This document shows positions 21,601 to 32,968 of a DNA stretch of 64,000 nucleotides, piece by piece. The notes beneath the pieces are model-generated. The model made no database searches and was not told the DNA's origin. It saw only the letters and a list, made by a program, of their open reading frames with translations. This DNA comes from Ostrinia nubilalis. Its lineage: Eukaryota > Arthropoda > Insecta > Lepidoptera > Crambidae. Positions within the stretch are counted from its first letter, which is position 1; the number at the start of each line of letters is the position of its first letter. Position numbers and translations under genes: made by a program. The stretch is from contig NC_087092.1 in assembly GCF_963855985.1 (NCBI RefSeq), positions 16,368,001 to 16,432,000 on the forward strand, given 5' to 3'.

Positions 21601-23693
21601 TAGTTTCTGAGATTTCGTAATTAATAAGAAATACGCCAACATTTGTAAATCCGCACTTATTTTGCCTATAATTTCCGTTATGATTAAATACACAATGTTT
21701 TGATATAGCATTGCATTGTAGTTAATCACTCCATCTGTAGAGTCGGTAGCGCGATGAAGCCTGCAATCAGTGCCTGAGTTAGATCTCCGCTAGGGCTGTC
21801 AGGAAAGACTCAACAGATTGACTTAAGAACAGATTCAAGTCGCTGTCAAAATAGCCCAACGTGATAATCTCAAAAATACATAGATTTAAACCCTGAGATT
21901 GATCTAAATATTGAAAAATATACCAGTTACAGGATTAAATCTTTGCTTATTTTGAATACAGGTTTGAGTTCATAAGTGTCATTATGATGGAAACTTGTTA
22001 AAAACATCATCATATTTGTAGAGCCCACCTCCTCCCCTTTCAAAACTAAGTCAAAAAATATTCTTGTATAGGAGTACCTTCATCAAACAGTCCATCGTTC
22101 AGGAACCAAACTAGTAACCCTTAATAGAAAGAAGAAAGAAAATAACTTTATTTTGGCAACAACAGATTCAGGCAACAGTCCGATAATACAGTCCGATACC
22201 GTCACTGTTAACTTATTGTCGCCTTTTTTGACAAACCTTGTGTAAAAAGAATACGGTCAAGCTGTAGATCCTGGCTACACAGGAGTTGCAGCGATGAGAA
22301 CGAGAGGTGGGAATAGTCCCGTAAGCCTAGTATGAAACCAGTATCAAAAAGCTGTAATCGTGTTTCCGTCAGCCCTGTGTCAGGTCTATTTGTGCCGGGG
22401 GTCGCTGCCCGGCGCTACAAAGTTGGAACTGGTTGCTTCTAAAAACCGACTTCTAGACTTGACGAGATGTTCCGTGTTGGTACCGTCAGCAACTGAAGCT
22501 AATCTTAATGCTAATTGAGTTGAGATAAGGATTGTTTTTGAAGGGTTTGCACTCTTGAATGATAGTCAAGATGGTCAAGATAATATTCACTACAGATAAG
22601 TCAACTAGCAAAAATTTTGTAGGAGAGGAAAGTTCGTCGCTGCATAGGTGTGAAAATGCGTACAGATACAGAAACAAAATTACTTTCGTATTTTATAACA
22701 TTACTCAGGATGGTGTATTTTTGTTTTCTGCTTCTACCATCAAAAGTTACATACTAGTTACCTACAATGTAAAGCTGACTGAAGCAGTTCAATCCTTATT
22801 CCAGTAGCGTATAAACGTGACAAAGAAATGTAAGAGAACATAAAAGCGCATATCCTTTCCCCACAGCTTGCGTAATGTTTGCTATGTTATAGCAAGCAGT
22901 CGACTCGGATCGGGCGACACGATCGAACACGACTGAATTAGTTGTACTTGTCGGCCAGGATACGCTACTATGTTGCGTTGCTATAAACTGCCTGTGACCC
23001 CGTCTGCATTTGCATAAATACATAAATTTCAACACATACAAAATATAGGTACTATTTATTATATGGGTAGGTATATGCAGTATCCAGTCTTGGAAATTTT
23101 TGGCGCATTTTGTCATTTTAACTTCTTCTAATTTTAGTTTCTTGCGCTGCTTCCTTTCAGCACTGGCCCATTTATGGTCCCGAAGCAGTGGTAGGGTTAA
23201 TACTGGGAAGTGTAAAAGTGCTTTTTAAAGGATTATTTGCAATTTGCAAAAATAAATAAATTTTATGAGTTTTTTTATGAGGTTAACCCTCATGAAATAT
23301 GTTTGTCAGGTACTCTCAATTGCCGGTTTCATACATTGTTTGCCCCTGGGCTGGACATAGTGAAACCTTAATATATGCATGTTATCTAACCAACTATTAA
23401 CCGCAAGTACCTAAACTTCTGAGAAACATCAGGCAGGATCAGGGCATTTTAAAAATGGCGTCCAATACTAGCTTTAACCCTGGCAAGACCCAGAATTTTT
23501 TCACGCTCTGTCAGAGGCGCTATTCTTATTTACTTAAAACAAATCAAAAGTTTTTTATCTAAGCCATCCGGTCCCATCAGCTCCATCACGGAGCGTGTAA
23601 TTAGATGGGGTGCTCGAGGTGATGTCGACAGCATTCTTGGGTTAATTGCCTATCCCCATTAACTTGGGACAAATGGGCGCACCCGGATCATCC
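21601..23693. other. Intergenic, no gene; shared repeat near 22253-22320
   Basis: No convincing exon. About 65 bases at 22253-22320 (CAAGCTGTAGATCCTGGCTA and on) recur with few changes at 46906-46965, marking a dispersed repeat of unknown class. The nearby AATAACTTTATTTTGGCAAC resembles a LINE 3' tail on the minus strand. Confidence 0.45.
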
Positions 23694-23883
23694 TTAAGCC
23701 TTGATCACACGTACCGAGCAAACGGGCGAGACAGTAAAATGTTTACTCGGTCGAGACAGTTGGGTGAGCGAGTCACATACTCGAGCGCTCGGCCGAGCAC
23801 TCGGCGTAATGTTCATACACACCGAGTACTCGGCCGAGAGCACTGTCTCGCCCGTTTGCTCGGTATGTGTGATCAAGGCATTA
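23694..23883. mobile_element. MITE with TTA duplication
   Basis: The element is 23697-23880. Its arms GCCTTGATCACACGTACCGA and the inverted copy pair over about 40 bases, broken by only one mismatch at first. The centre holds smaller CTCGGCCGAG palindromes. TTA lies on both sides. Frames crossing it on either strand are products of the symmetry and are not genes. Confidence 0.85.
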
Positions 23884-25899
23884 GTCTTTGATGCGCTGGC
23901 GGCGATTTTACACGTGTGTTCAAAAATTGTACAAGGTAAAGATTCTTTGGTGTTGATAGTTTTCCTTGGGACTACCTTCTATTCCAATATTCCAGTTGAT
24001 TCTATTCCAATAATGTCACAATGCAGGCGACACCAACTCTCGACGTCACATAACCCACTGTCCGTACCTAAGCGGGACAATAGTAAAACAATAGTAATCA
24101 CCTATTACTTACTGTCTACAAACGAGACAGAGAGATAGATTTGGCGTGAATTATCTCTTACGTAATAGTTGCCTTTTATCTTATGACATGTACCTATAAG
24201 GATGTAATTCAAACTATCCTTTAACTAAACCAAGCACCCAACGGTCACGCTGTCACGCAATAAGTGCGTAGTAGGACTATATTTTATATTTTTTACCTAT
24301 TTTTTCAAATGACAGGTAGATGACGCACTAAAACGCATCGGAGCACAACGCATCGTGCAGCAGCTTTGATGGTCCCACAAAATGGGGCAATTCGTCACAA
24401 TCGCCTCCGTTAATACGCCGGCCTTCCGCGTCATAATCGCTGATAATAAAATATAACTGGCCGGCCACAGATGACACACGGTGGGATCAGTTCAGATAGG
24501 TCAGTTCTCTGACTTGTCTCACAAGTTTCTACTCGATTGTGCCTATCAAATAATTTTCTTCATGAGTTGTTTGTAAGATAAATTACTCGTATCTTACACC
24601 AACTTTTTGCACAAAATGTGTCCGTAATGTATCTTTTGGCATTTTTATTATATCTACTTAAAAAATTGACGTTTTTAGAAACTGTCGTGAAACTTTTAAG
24701 CCTATCTTGTTCAACACGTGTCAAGTTCCAGATGCTATCTGCCTTAAATTGAAATCATTAACCAACTGGTACCACAACAAAACTCAACCCTTCTTTTCAA
24801 AGCGGTTATCTCGTCTATCTATTAGATAATCTTTGCCGAGCCCGTCCCGTCTGCTGTAATTATTCCTTTGCCGGCAGATAGGATATAAATTAAGAAAACC
24901 AAAAAAGGCACGGCGTATGCGCGCGCGCCGCCCAAACGCTGTCCATTACTGAATTTGCATATGTTACCGGCAATGTGTGAAATCCGCCACAGGAGATAAT
25001 GTTTAATGTGCGAAAATGTGTGAATACGTAAAATGAATGCGGAATATCGTGAATTCCTTAACAGAAGCCATTATAATGCTAATGCCAGGTTATCAGCGTG
25101 CAAAATTAGATAGCGCTGTTTTAATTGTGTTATTTTACTCATTGAAAATTTTAAATATTCTTATTTTTTTTTTATTGAAGGAATAATTGACAACTAGGTC
25201 GTGTCTTGTAGTGCAGATAGTTTATCAAATGCCATAATTCTGAACATCGTCCGCAACACAAATTTTATGATCTCCGACCGAAAGGAAAATGGCATGGGAA
25301 CCTTATTTGCGCATGCGCTCACTTTCGTTTGACAACCGAGTGATATAGATACGGGCCATTAATGCGGCGGTTACGAGTTTGAATATTCATTAAAATGTGT
25401 ACCGTGAAATAGTTTTCTTACCGGTTTTGTTGTATTTTTACCGGCGGTTTCTTAGCTGTCAATAGATCTTGCGCAGTTAAACATAAATCTTTTAAGTAAG
25501 CAATAGATGATAGTCTTCACCTGTACATAATACGAGTACTACACATTTTAATGAATATTTAAAAATGTATTGTAAATAAAAGATTAATTGATAAATAAAC
25601 TTAGCGCCTATGATTCCTGGTTTTGAAGCAGATAACCACATCTCGTAGGCAAATTATAAACAGTCAGTGTGACAAGTCGTCACTGTAAATAGTTAATCTT
25701 TGGCCATTTTTTGCGGCGACCACACCACGTATCCTGCGGTTACACCGACTAGGCCCAGGATCGGGTTCCTTGTCTGTACCTACTCCTTTTTGTTCTTCTC
25801 CTGCCCTCTTGCGGTTGGCGGAGGAAGTTTTGTATGTAACGTGGCTGTTAACCCTCCAGAGGCTGCTGATTTTTCTTTGACCAAAGCTCTTATTTGATA
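23884..25899. other. Intergenic, no gene seen
   Basis: No supported gene or bounded mobile element. GCGC dyads occur at 24918-24930 and 25308-25319 (TGCGCATGCGCT). The rest is AT-rich. Confidence 0.35.
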
Positions 25900-26089
25900 C
25901 TAGCTTTTGCCCGCGGCTTCACCCACGTGAAATTTAGTGTCAAATATCGGCATAAATTATAGCCTATATGTTAATCTGGGTTATAAACAATAATACTGCC
26001 AAGTTTCAACAAAATCCGTTCAGTAGTTTTTGCGTGAAAGAGTAACAAACATTCAGACGTCCAAACTCGCATTTATAATATTAGTAGGA
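25900..26089 (-). mobile_element. Non-autonomous Helitron-like element, 190 bp
   Basis: On the minus strand it begins TCCTACTAATATTATAAATG and ends in CTAG, preceded by a GC-rich hairpin-like tail (CCGCGGGCAAAAGCTAG). The flanking base beside CTAG gives an A|T junction as Helitrons require; the other flank has mutated to C. It has no TIRs and no target duplication. It matches the copies at 36200-36554 in its left half (TTTCAACAAAATCCGTTCAG). Confidence 0.7.
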
Positions 26090-27401
26090 CAATTTTGACA
26101 TTGCCCTTGGGCATCATTTTTAGCGTTTGTCTTCAAATGATATAGGTCTGTCTGACTTTGTTTCTTTTTCTCAATTTTTTTCTAACTGTCCGTATCTAAC
26201 GCATAACACGTCCAAAACAAAAAAAAGTTATTTTCTTGTAATAGCAGCGGCACAAAAAACTAAAATCAATTAACCCTCCATCTAAAGTGTGTATCAATTT
26301 CCATAAAATCTCTTAAAACTTTCAAATTACTTAGCATATTAATCGAAGTGGACAATAAACTAAGCTTACGGATTGATGGGTACCGTCCCTCATTGATAAA
26401 AGAAAAATGGAAGGGTAAAATATAATACCCGTGAAATATGCAGTGGACGGTTAGACGCAGGACAGGTCCTGCGGTTTTGATATGGTTAACGATTCCCATG
26501 TCGTTAGTGACGCTTTTTAGGGTTAGATGTTAGTGAGGATAGGGTTTCCATTGTTAGCCATAATGTTTGGGCTTTTAGTAGAATGGTACTGACTAATTTA
26601 TCAGACAAAAGTTTTAACTGTTAGAATTAGATTCACATACGATATTACACAAGTAGTTTACTTAAACTACACATTTTTAAGGTTTCAATTCATTATTCAA
26701 GTAACTTTATCTATAGTGAGATACTTCTCCTGTTTCGCTTATTTGGAGAATCTTATCATACGATTTACAAACATTTTTAAAATACATAGATTAATTAATT
26801 GAGCTGTTAACTGCTACGGAACCTCTACAACCCGTAATCCAACTCGCACTTGACGGTTGCTTATTTCAAAGTTACAGACGTTGTTTTTTGCCTCGTAATG
26901 AAGATTGAGATAATAGCAAATCCTTCTTTGAAACAATTATTCACATTATGAAGCATGACGAGTAAATGTGGGTTTAGGATCGTTTGCATTGAGGCCTTAT
27001 ATGGGCAGACTGTAAGCGCTGGATCGTTTTGGGCACATTTGAATAAGTTTTCCTAACAGTCACATCAATTACCGGGCCCCATAGTATGCATTGGTATTAA
27101 ATCTATTAGATAACAGACAAACATTATTTCAAAGTTCTGAATGAATATACAAGTTGTCTGACGTACTCGTAAGTGTTTGATGTCGTCATACTAAATTTTG
27201 AAGGATTCGAACACGAAAATGCTGATCCTTAGGCTACCTATACCCTAGTGAGCGAATCGCCAGGTCAGGTAGCCGCCTTAATATAGGTAGGTATAGAACA
27301 TCCACGATTTGTATACTCAAGTCAACACAGTGGCCTTATCCTAGTTGTAAAAGGTGTTATTTTGAAACGAAAATTTATTTTCTGACCTGATGTATCTGTC
27401 A
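26090..27401. other. Intergenic, no gene seen
   Basis: AT-rich and without a recognisable exon, repeat boundary or RNA gene. Confidence 0.35.
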
Positions 27402-27526
27402 ACGTGAAATTGTGAACTCTGTCAGTTTATAATATAACGCGTTAGATTGTAAACTAACAGTGGCGTGGGTTAGGTTGTAATTTAACTACGTCAGATTATA
27501 ATCTGACGGAATTCACAATTTTACGG
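27402..27526. mobile_element. Short MITE with 20-bp internal palindrome
   Basis: The arms ACGTGAAATTGTGAACTCTG (27402) and GACGGAATTCACAATTTTAC (about 27505) pair over about 33 bases with a few mismatches. CGTCAGATTATAATCTGACG at 27489-27508 is a perfect palindrome within it. A clear target duplication was not found, so exact ends are provisional. Confidence 0.6.
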
Positions 27527-27829
27527 TGATCTACTGTCGACTCTACATTATTGATTCAGGACCAGTTTTCTAAATTAACCACGCATTTTTGTCTTTAGGC
27601 AAAAATAAACTTTACTACATGGATTTTTATTCAGTTTTTTCTCATATCCATAGCTCTGAAAATGATAATATACTCATAAATCATGCGTACGCGGCTGCTG
27701 TTACGGTAATTATTGAGTGCGTGCGATGCGTGCGCGCACGTCACGCTCCCGATCTTGATCGTGAACCTGTATTGTGGGGTATTAGACTTGTTTTGCTGTC
27801 TAATCAGTGTACTAATCATCATTAACAGT

Positions 27830-28078
27830 TCAGTCTATGCCAGTCCATTGGACGTAAACCTCCGTCAATAAAAGCCAAAAAGCACGATCTCCTGCTTATA
27901 TCTAACATCTTCCTGAAGTCGTCAGGCTATCGAGCAGGTTTTTAGGGTAACCCTTTGTGGTAAGCTTAACGCTTATGTTATGGGTTCACAACAATAGTCC
28001 AGTGTCGGCGGGGTTTGAACCCGTATTCCTTGGATCTCGATTCAGCCAATTCGGCACCGGTACCATTGGACTATTCTC
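27830..28078 (-). repeat. tRNA-derived SINE
   Basis: The head (27993-28075 on the minus strand) is tRNA-sized. Its ends AATAGTCCA and TGGACTATT pair like an acceptor stem. An A-box-like TGGTACCGGTGCC and a B box GGGTTCAAACC stand in the right order for a polymerase III promoter. The downstream body ends in GTCCAATGGACTGGCATAG, a tail shared in diverged form with 54072-54175. It is too unlike any tRNA cloverleaf I can draw to call a functional tRNA. Confidence 0.6.
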
Positions 28079-28208
28079 GCTTATTATAAATGTCCATCAC
28101 TACTAATAACTAAGGGCTTTTGCCGAATGACCTCGTTTTGGGTCTTATCCCTTAATGAAAATGTGCTAACCTTTGATCAGAATTTTATGTTTTTACTAAA
28201 CAATTAGC

Positions 28209-28382
28209 CTATGCGCAGACCATTGATTTTTCGTCGACCGATAGTTTAGTCGGGCAGTTGATCGAGAGTATGGGCATGTATGCAAGTGCGCACATTATGC
28301 CGATTCGATTTGGCCGATTTTTCATACAATTTTAAATTGGGCACAACTATCGGCCTACTAAAAATCGATGGTCTGCGCCTAG
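28209..28382. mobile_element. MITE with 37-bp inverted ends, 174 bp
   Basis: CTATGCGCAGACCATTGATT at the left and the inverted ATCGATGGTCTGCGCCTAG at the right pair over about 37 bases with few mismatches, reaching AACTATCGG inside. No certain target duplication is visible. There is no coding sequence. Confidence 0.75.
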
Positions 28383-28826
28383 TCTTAAACCAATACTTGG
28401 TATGGTACAGCAGTAAACTGATGAATAACAATATCAATAATCCATAGCAACGTCTGTAAAAACCTTCGTCAGGATTTAACGCACGATTAAAAGTGTAAAC
28501 GCAGATAAACGATTGCTTTCAACGATACGCACGACTCCCGAAGGCTGCGCGCGCGCAATTGTGCACGTGATGCACTTGCGCGGAAAGCATGCTCTGGTTA
28601 CTATGGCTATACTTAAGTAAGAGTATGGAAGAAAATATGCTTATGAATGGTGTCTTTGATCCCGGCAGATTGCAAACTACATTATCTACTGTTATTATAA
28701 AAACAATAAATTGGTCATTGTTTTTCTAGAAACACTTCCTAAATACTGTTTTTTATGAATGGGCAGGTATTTGACCACAATCGCACCTATCGTGTTTACG
28801 ATTTAAGTGGATCTATCTATCTCTAT
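28383..28826. other. Intergenic, no gene seen
   Basis: Holds a TGCGCGCGCGCA dyad at 28546-28557, followed by CACGTGATGCACTTGCGCGG. Otherwise AT-rich. CTATCTATCTCTATCTAT at its right edge is the 3' tail of the RTE fragment. Confidence 0.4.
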
Positions 28827-29110
28827 CTATATCAGCCTTTGGGTTCGCCTTCGAACATAGGCCTCCTCTTCAACCCTCCACCGACTTCTGTCCCTGGCCA
28901 CACGCATCCAGTTCACTCCAGCCTGCTGCCGGATATCGTTTGTACATCGTTTAGGCGGTCTTCCCCTGCCGCGGGTGTTGTTGCGGGGTCTCCACTCCAG
29001 GGTCTTTCTGGCCCAGCGATCCTGGTTCATCCGTGCAATGTGCCCTGCCCATCTCCATTTACGGCTCTCAATCTCTTCCACCACGTTAAGTGGATATTGA
29101 TCCTTATAGT
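28808..29110 (-). pseudogene. RTE-type LINE, 5'-truncated, C-terminal coding piece
   Basis: The minus strand encodes the last roughly 90 residues of an RTE-clade endonuclease/reverse transcriptase: RKWRWAGHIARM, GRGRPPKRCTNDI, then the conserved WRVEEEAYV, and a stop at the left. It ends in a short TATAGATAGA-type tail as RTE elements do. The upstream frame runs to a stop past about 29130 with no RTE similarity, so the 5' part was lost at insertion. The frame is still open but cannot function alone. Confidence 0.8.
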
Positions 29111-30357
29111 GCCAATAATAGGGTGCCTTATTACCCTACTTATAATTTTTGAACGACTTTTTAATGCAGTTAACGCAGTGCTCTGAAATGCAGTTAATTT
29201 ATTCACGACTCAATTTTTTTCGTAGTATCAATTTTATGTTTTGACGTGCAAAATTTTCCCGATTAAATAATTTTAGATTAAATTTTCCTCATTTAAATGA
29301 TATTGTAAAATATACCTGCGTCATACAAAACTCCAAACACATCAAAAATTTGATGGGTTTTTGTGTAGTCGTATCACATCAAAATATAAATTTTTATTCA
29401 TTCACACTACACACCGCTCTAAATCTTATCTAGATCTGCCATCCATCAAAACCGGGCAAGTCAAAAAACTCTCGTTTTTGTTTACACCTTTTTACCCCAA
29501 CATGGTCCCATTTTGGCCCTCACGACGTCCTCCGATACAATCTAATGGACATTCCTCCTCCGTCCTTTGGGAAGGATGTCATGCTTTTAAATATATCTTT
29601 TGAGAGGTTTTAAGTCCGTGACGGTCGAGACACGGTTGTTATAGTGATATTGCGTGTCTGGTGGAGGACATAAATAATGTCCGTGACATTGTTTGTAAAG
29701 TTGAACTAGTTCTGGATAATTTAGCTTAAGTTATTATAATTATGTCAGTGGTTTATGAGCACTTTTCATATCATAACAGTGCAATACTAAACTTGCCAGG
29801 TATTACATATCATTGCTGTACAATTACATGCATCGCCCAAGTTCTTCCAAAAAGACATGTTATCAAACTATGTCTCTTTAGTACGGTCCATAATTAGTAG
29901 TGTCTATAATAGGCGCTAGGTTGGCACAGAATAATAGTACCTAATTCGGTACTAGGTAGTACAAAATAGACAACTATTTATATTATACAATCTCAACTGG
30001 CTTTGCAGTGTCGTCACAAACAGTTAACAAACGAGTTACAAATTCTGGTCACAATATTGACTTCTAAATTAGGAGTCCTAATTGCTTTTCCTAAATATGA
30101 TTAAATATACGACATCCCATTCTTCCCGAGTAACAAATGTGCGGCCATAAATTCGTGTCCTGGCCCAAATTGGGAACGGCCGCGCCCGGGAGCGTGCCCA
30201 AATGTGGGTCCATCACGGTTTTTACTGGGGCTTGGGTGGACAGTTGCTTGATGGCTTGACAGGCGATGGTTCAGTATAATAATTGAACAACAATATAAAG
30301 TTGTGTTTTGTGTATTATTAATTTCATTTTCTTCCTTTTTGTCACAAATGAACGGCA
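29111..30357. other. Intergenic, no gene seen
   Basis: No exon or bounded mobile element was recognised. A small GC-rich patch with GGCCGCGCCCGGGAG lies near 30177-30195. Confidence 0.35.
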
Positions 30358-30490
30358 ATACCAGACGACCTCATAAAGGTAGCAGGAAACCGCTGGATGC
30401 AGGCTGCTACCAACCGGTGAATCTGAAAATCATTGAGGGAGGCCTATGTTCAGCAGTGGACGTCCTATGGCTGAAACACTGATGATGATA
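30358..30490 (+). pseudogene. RTE-type LINE 3' remnant with two stops
   Basis: From 30364 the frame reads DDLIKVAGNRWMQAATNR, then TGA at 30418 and again at 30424, then KSLREAYVQQWTSYG and the native stop at 30472. TGATGATGAT follows as the 3' tail. It is the same RTE C-terminus as at 55467 and is plainly inactive. Confidence 0.85.
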
Positions 30491-31577
30491 ACGGCAATGA
30501 TGTTTAATTTTGTTTCTTCGTTGATATGACGATGTTTGGATTAGCGGAAGAAAAAGTTAACGTATCATTTTAAAAAAAAAACATCGATGTCCCTCTTCTA
30601 GCACCTTTAATCGATGTCTCTTTTCTAGCACTTTTACGAGTACCTACAATGGGCATCAGCTAATTATTTATTTCATAAATTAGTCAAAGGAACCCTAAAT
30701 CGAAAAAACAAATGGTCCATCGGCATTTTTTACCTTTTACCCTCCTAATGACGCCGTCCGATAATAATAGAGCCGGAGATTACCTTATGGGTGTACGTAC
30801 AGTATTCAAAACGGGCCGAAATTCCTTTGATACCTCTTTTTGGGCAGTTAAATCTTGTACAATTTATCCTGAGAGAGATATCTTCCTTCGTTCTCTTCAT
30901 AATAATGGGTAGAACTTTCACAGTCTTAAAATTCGCCGTCTCTAGATACACAGCAATGTTACTATTAAAATGTTAATAAATATGTAATTTGTTTTCTTCC
31001 AATCTACCCCTTAACTAAGCAGAGCTTTTACATGGTCTAGCTAGTAAATAAATAATATTCAGTCTACAAGCATCTACCTCTACAACTCGGGTACAAATGC
31101 TCTTCACACTAACATTTACCCCCCGCGAGATTAGAACCCATGATCATACTAGAGAACTAACAACCAGGCAATAATCAAGATGAGTCCTTACTTCAAAGAA
31201 TGACTTCTCATCAAAAATACTGAATTAAAACTCCCGCCTTTGATTTTCGTCGTAAACACAGACCGGGACAAAAAATTGGGATACCAAATCTCATGATGTC
31301 ACTTGTCGGTATCTCCTGATTGATGCGGTCTTGCTTCTAATGGGGTTCTGACGTTGATTTAATAAAGACCCCTCATTGCAGGCCAAGGTCAGGGAAATTA
31401 GAGGTAATTTGTATCTCAAGAGCAATTAATGTTATCAAGGAGAAAGCTTGAGCTGAGTGATTGTACGTTTCAAGTGTCTTTAGAGGTTTAATCCTATGTA
31501 TTTGATTAACTGACTAACTGTTTATTTTTATCAGGATTGATTTATTCGTCGTTACTAATTCAACGTTTTATACTTCA
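30491..31577. other. Intergenic, no gene seen
   Basis: AT-rich. CATCGATGTC-CTCTT(C)TAGCAC(C)TTT occurs twice in tandem near 30582-30640. Nothing else is recognised. Confidence 0.35.
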
Positions 31578-31775
31578 ATAGCTTTCCGCCCGCGGCTTCG
31601 CCCGCGTGGAATTTTGTCTGTCACAGAAAAACAATATCGCGCGCGTATTTACTCACCGTTTAGACCTGGACTACGACAAACATTTTAAAACCAAAATCAG
31701 CTCAATCGGCCCAGTCGTTCTCGAGTTATAATCAGACTAACGAACATCAATTCATTTTTATTTATATAGATAGAT
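31578..31775 (-). mobile_element. Helitron-like element, about 200 bp
   Basis: The GC-rich tail CCGCCCGCGGCTTCGCCCGC (plus-strand view) sits just inside an ATAG that replaces the usual CTAG. The far end is the ATAGATAGATAG run at about 31767-31778. It abuts the next Helitron-like copy, which has inserted at or next to its 5' end. Confidence 0.6.
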
Positions 31776-31784
31776 AGATGATAG

Positions 31785-32414
31785 CTAGCGGCCGCCCGCG
31801 ACTTCGTACGCGTGGATCCCGTTTACCCTCTTCATCTATCTTCAGCGGTTAACTCCCGTTCCCGTAGGAATTTTGCAATATCCTGTTGTAACTAAGCTTT
31901 AAGTTTACTAAGGTACCTGCATGCCAAATTTCAAGCGTCTATCTTACGCAGTTTAGATTTTTTCATACATATGTTTTTTCCCGCTAACTCCCGTTCCCGT
32001 GGGAATTTTACGATATCCTGTTGTACCTAAGCTTTAAATTTACTAAGGTACCTGCATGCCAAATTTCAAGCGTCTACCTTACACAGTTTAGATTTTTTCA
32101 TACATATGTTTTTTCCCGGTAACTCCCGTTCCCGTGGGAATTTTACGATATCCTGTTGTACCTAAGCTTTAAGTTTACTAAGGTACCTGCACACCAAATT
32201 TCAAGCATCTAACTTAAACGGTTTAGATTGTTCATACAAAAGGATTTTTCCACTAATTCCCGTTCCCGTGGGAATTTCGGGAATTCCTTTCTTAGTGCAC
32301 CTCTACGGTACCTAAACTACGTCCCTTCCAAATTTCAAGTGCCTACGTTTAGCCGTTTAGGCTGTGCGTTGATCTGTCAGTCAGTCAGTCAGTTTCTCCT
32401 TTTATATATTTAGA
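31785..32414 (-). mobile_element. Helitron-like element with four internal tandem units
   Basis: CTAG at 31785-31788 followed by CGGCCGCCCGCGACTTCG marks the 3' end. TCTAAATATATAAAAGGAG on the minus strand marks the 5' end at 32414, and the next plus base is T. The body is built of four units of about 135 bp (starting near 31851, 31986, 32121 and 32255), each with AACTCCCGTTCCCGTGGGAA and AAATTTCAAGCGTCTA. The last unit is the most diverged. CAGTCAGTCAGTCAG follows. There are no Rep/helicase genes. Confidence 0.75.
31851..32390. repeat. 135-bp tandem array, four copies
   Basis: The unit starts are spaced 135, 135 and 134 bases apart. Copies 2 and 3 are nearly identical, copy 1 differs at a few sites, and copy 4 is clearly more diverged. 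The array is wholly internal to the Helitron-like element. Confidence 0.9.
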
Positions 32415-32772
32415 TATCTTTAAGAATCTACCATTAGTACCTTACGTAAGTTGAACATAGTACGCGCTCCAGTAGTTTAAAGCTATATGTTCCAGAAAGC
32501 TTTCATTGATTTCAGGCGAATTTCCAACATAGCATACTTACATAGTTGTATGTTCATGTGTATTTCCTGACAACTTCTCAGGGCGAGTCGAAGCAATTCT
32601 TATTTTTCTTCTCTTAACTTTGATTGCTGTCAAAGCCTAAACAAAATTCATGAACCAGTACATTCCTTTTGCAAATTCTATAAACATTTATCAAGACCAC
32701 CTCGCGTTTGGTGCTCATTTTCAGTAATCGTCCCCGCCCAAGGTTAAACGTCAAGCCTCCATCACTCAAACA

Positions 32773-32968
32773 TAGGGTTACCAGATTTTACAATCTGTAA
32801 ACCAGAATTTTCCTGTTCAGCCGAACTTTTTGAAGATAAGACAGAATCTGTAAATTAATTTTGTTATAAATATTTAGTAGGTTAAGGATCATTGAAACAA
32901 TCTAATTAGGCTGGATGGATAAGGCTTAGAAAATCCTATTCATATTTCTCTGTATCCTGGCAACCCTA
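32773..32968. mobile_element. Short hAT-like MITE, degraded target site
   Basis: TAGGGTTACCAG at the left and CTGGCAACCCTA at the right form short inverted ends resembling those of the hAT element at 61328. The flanking 8-mers no longer match, so the insertion is probably old or the call is a chance match of short ends. Confidence 0.45.

Noticed and set aside
23646..24138. Overlapping frames on both strands, up to 145 codons
   Set aside because: They cross the 23697-23880 MITE, whose symmetry opens mirrored frames on both strands. No domain is seen.
28755..29186. Plus-strand 143-codon frame
   Set aside because: It is the antisense of the RTE LINE fragment, which has the recognisable protein on the minus strand.
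31785..32414. CRISPR-like array from the regular 135-bp repeats
   Set aside because: Units are contiguous with no unique spacers and lie inside a Helitron-like element of a eukaryote.
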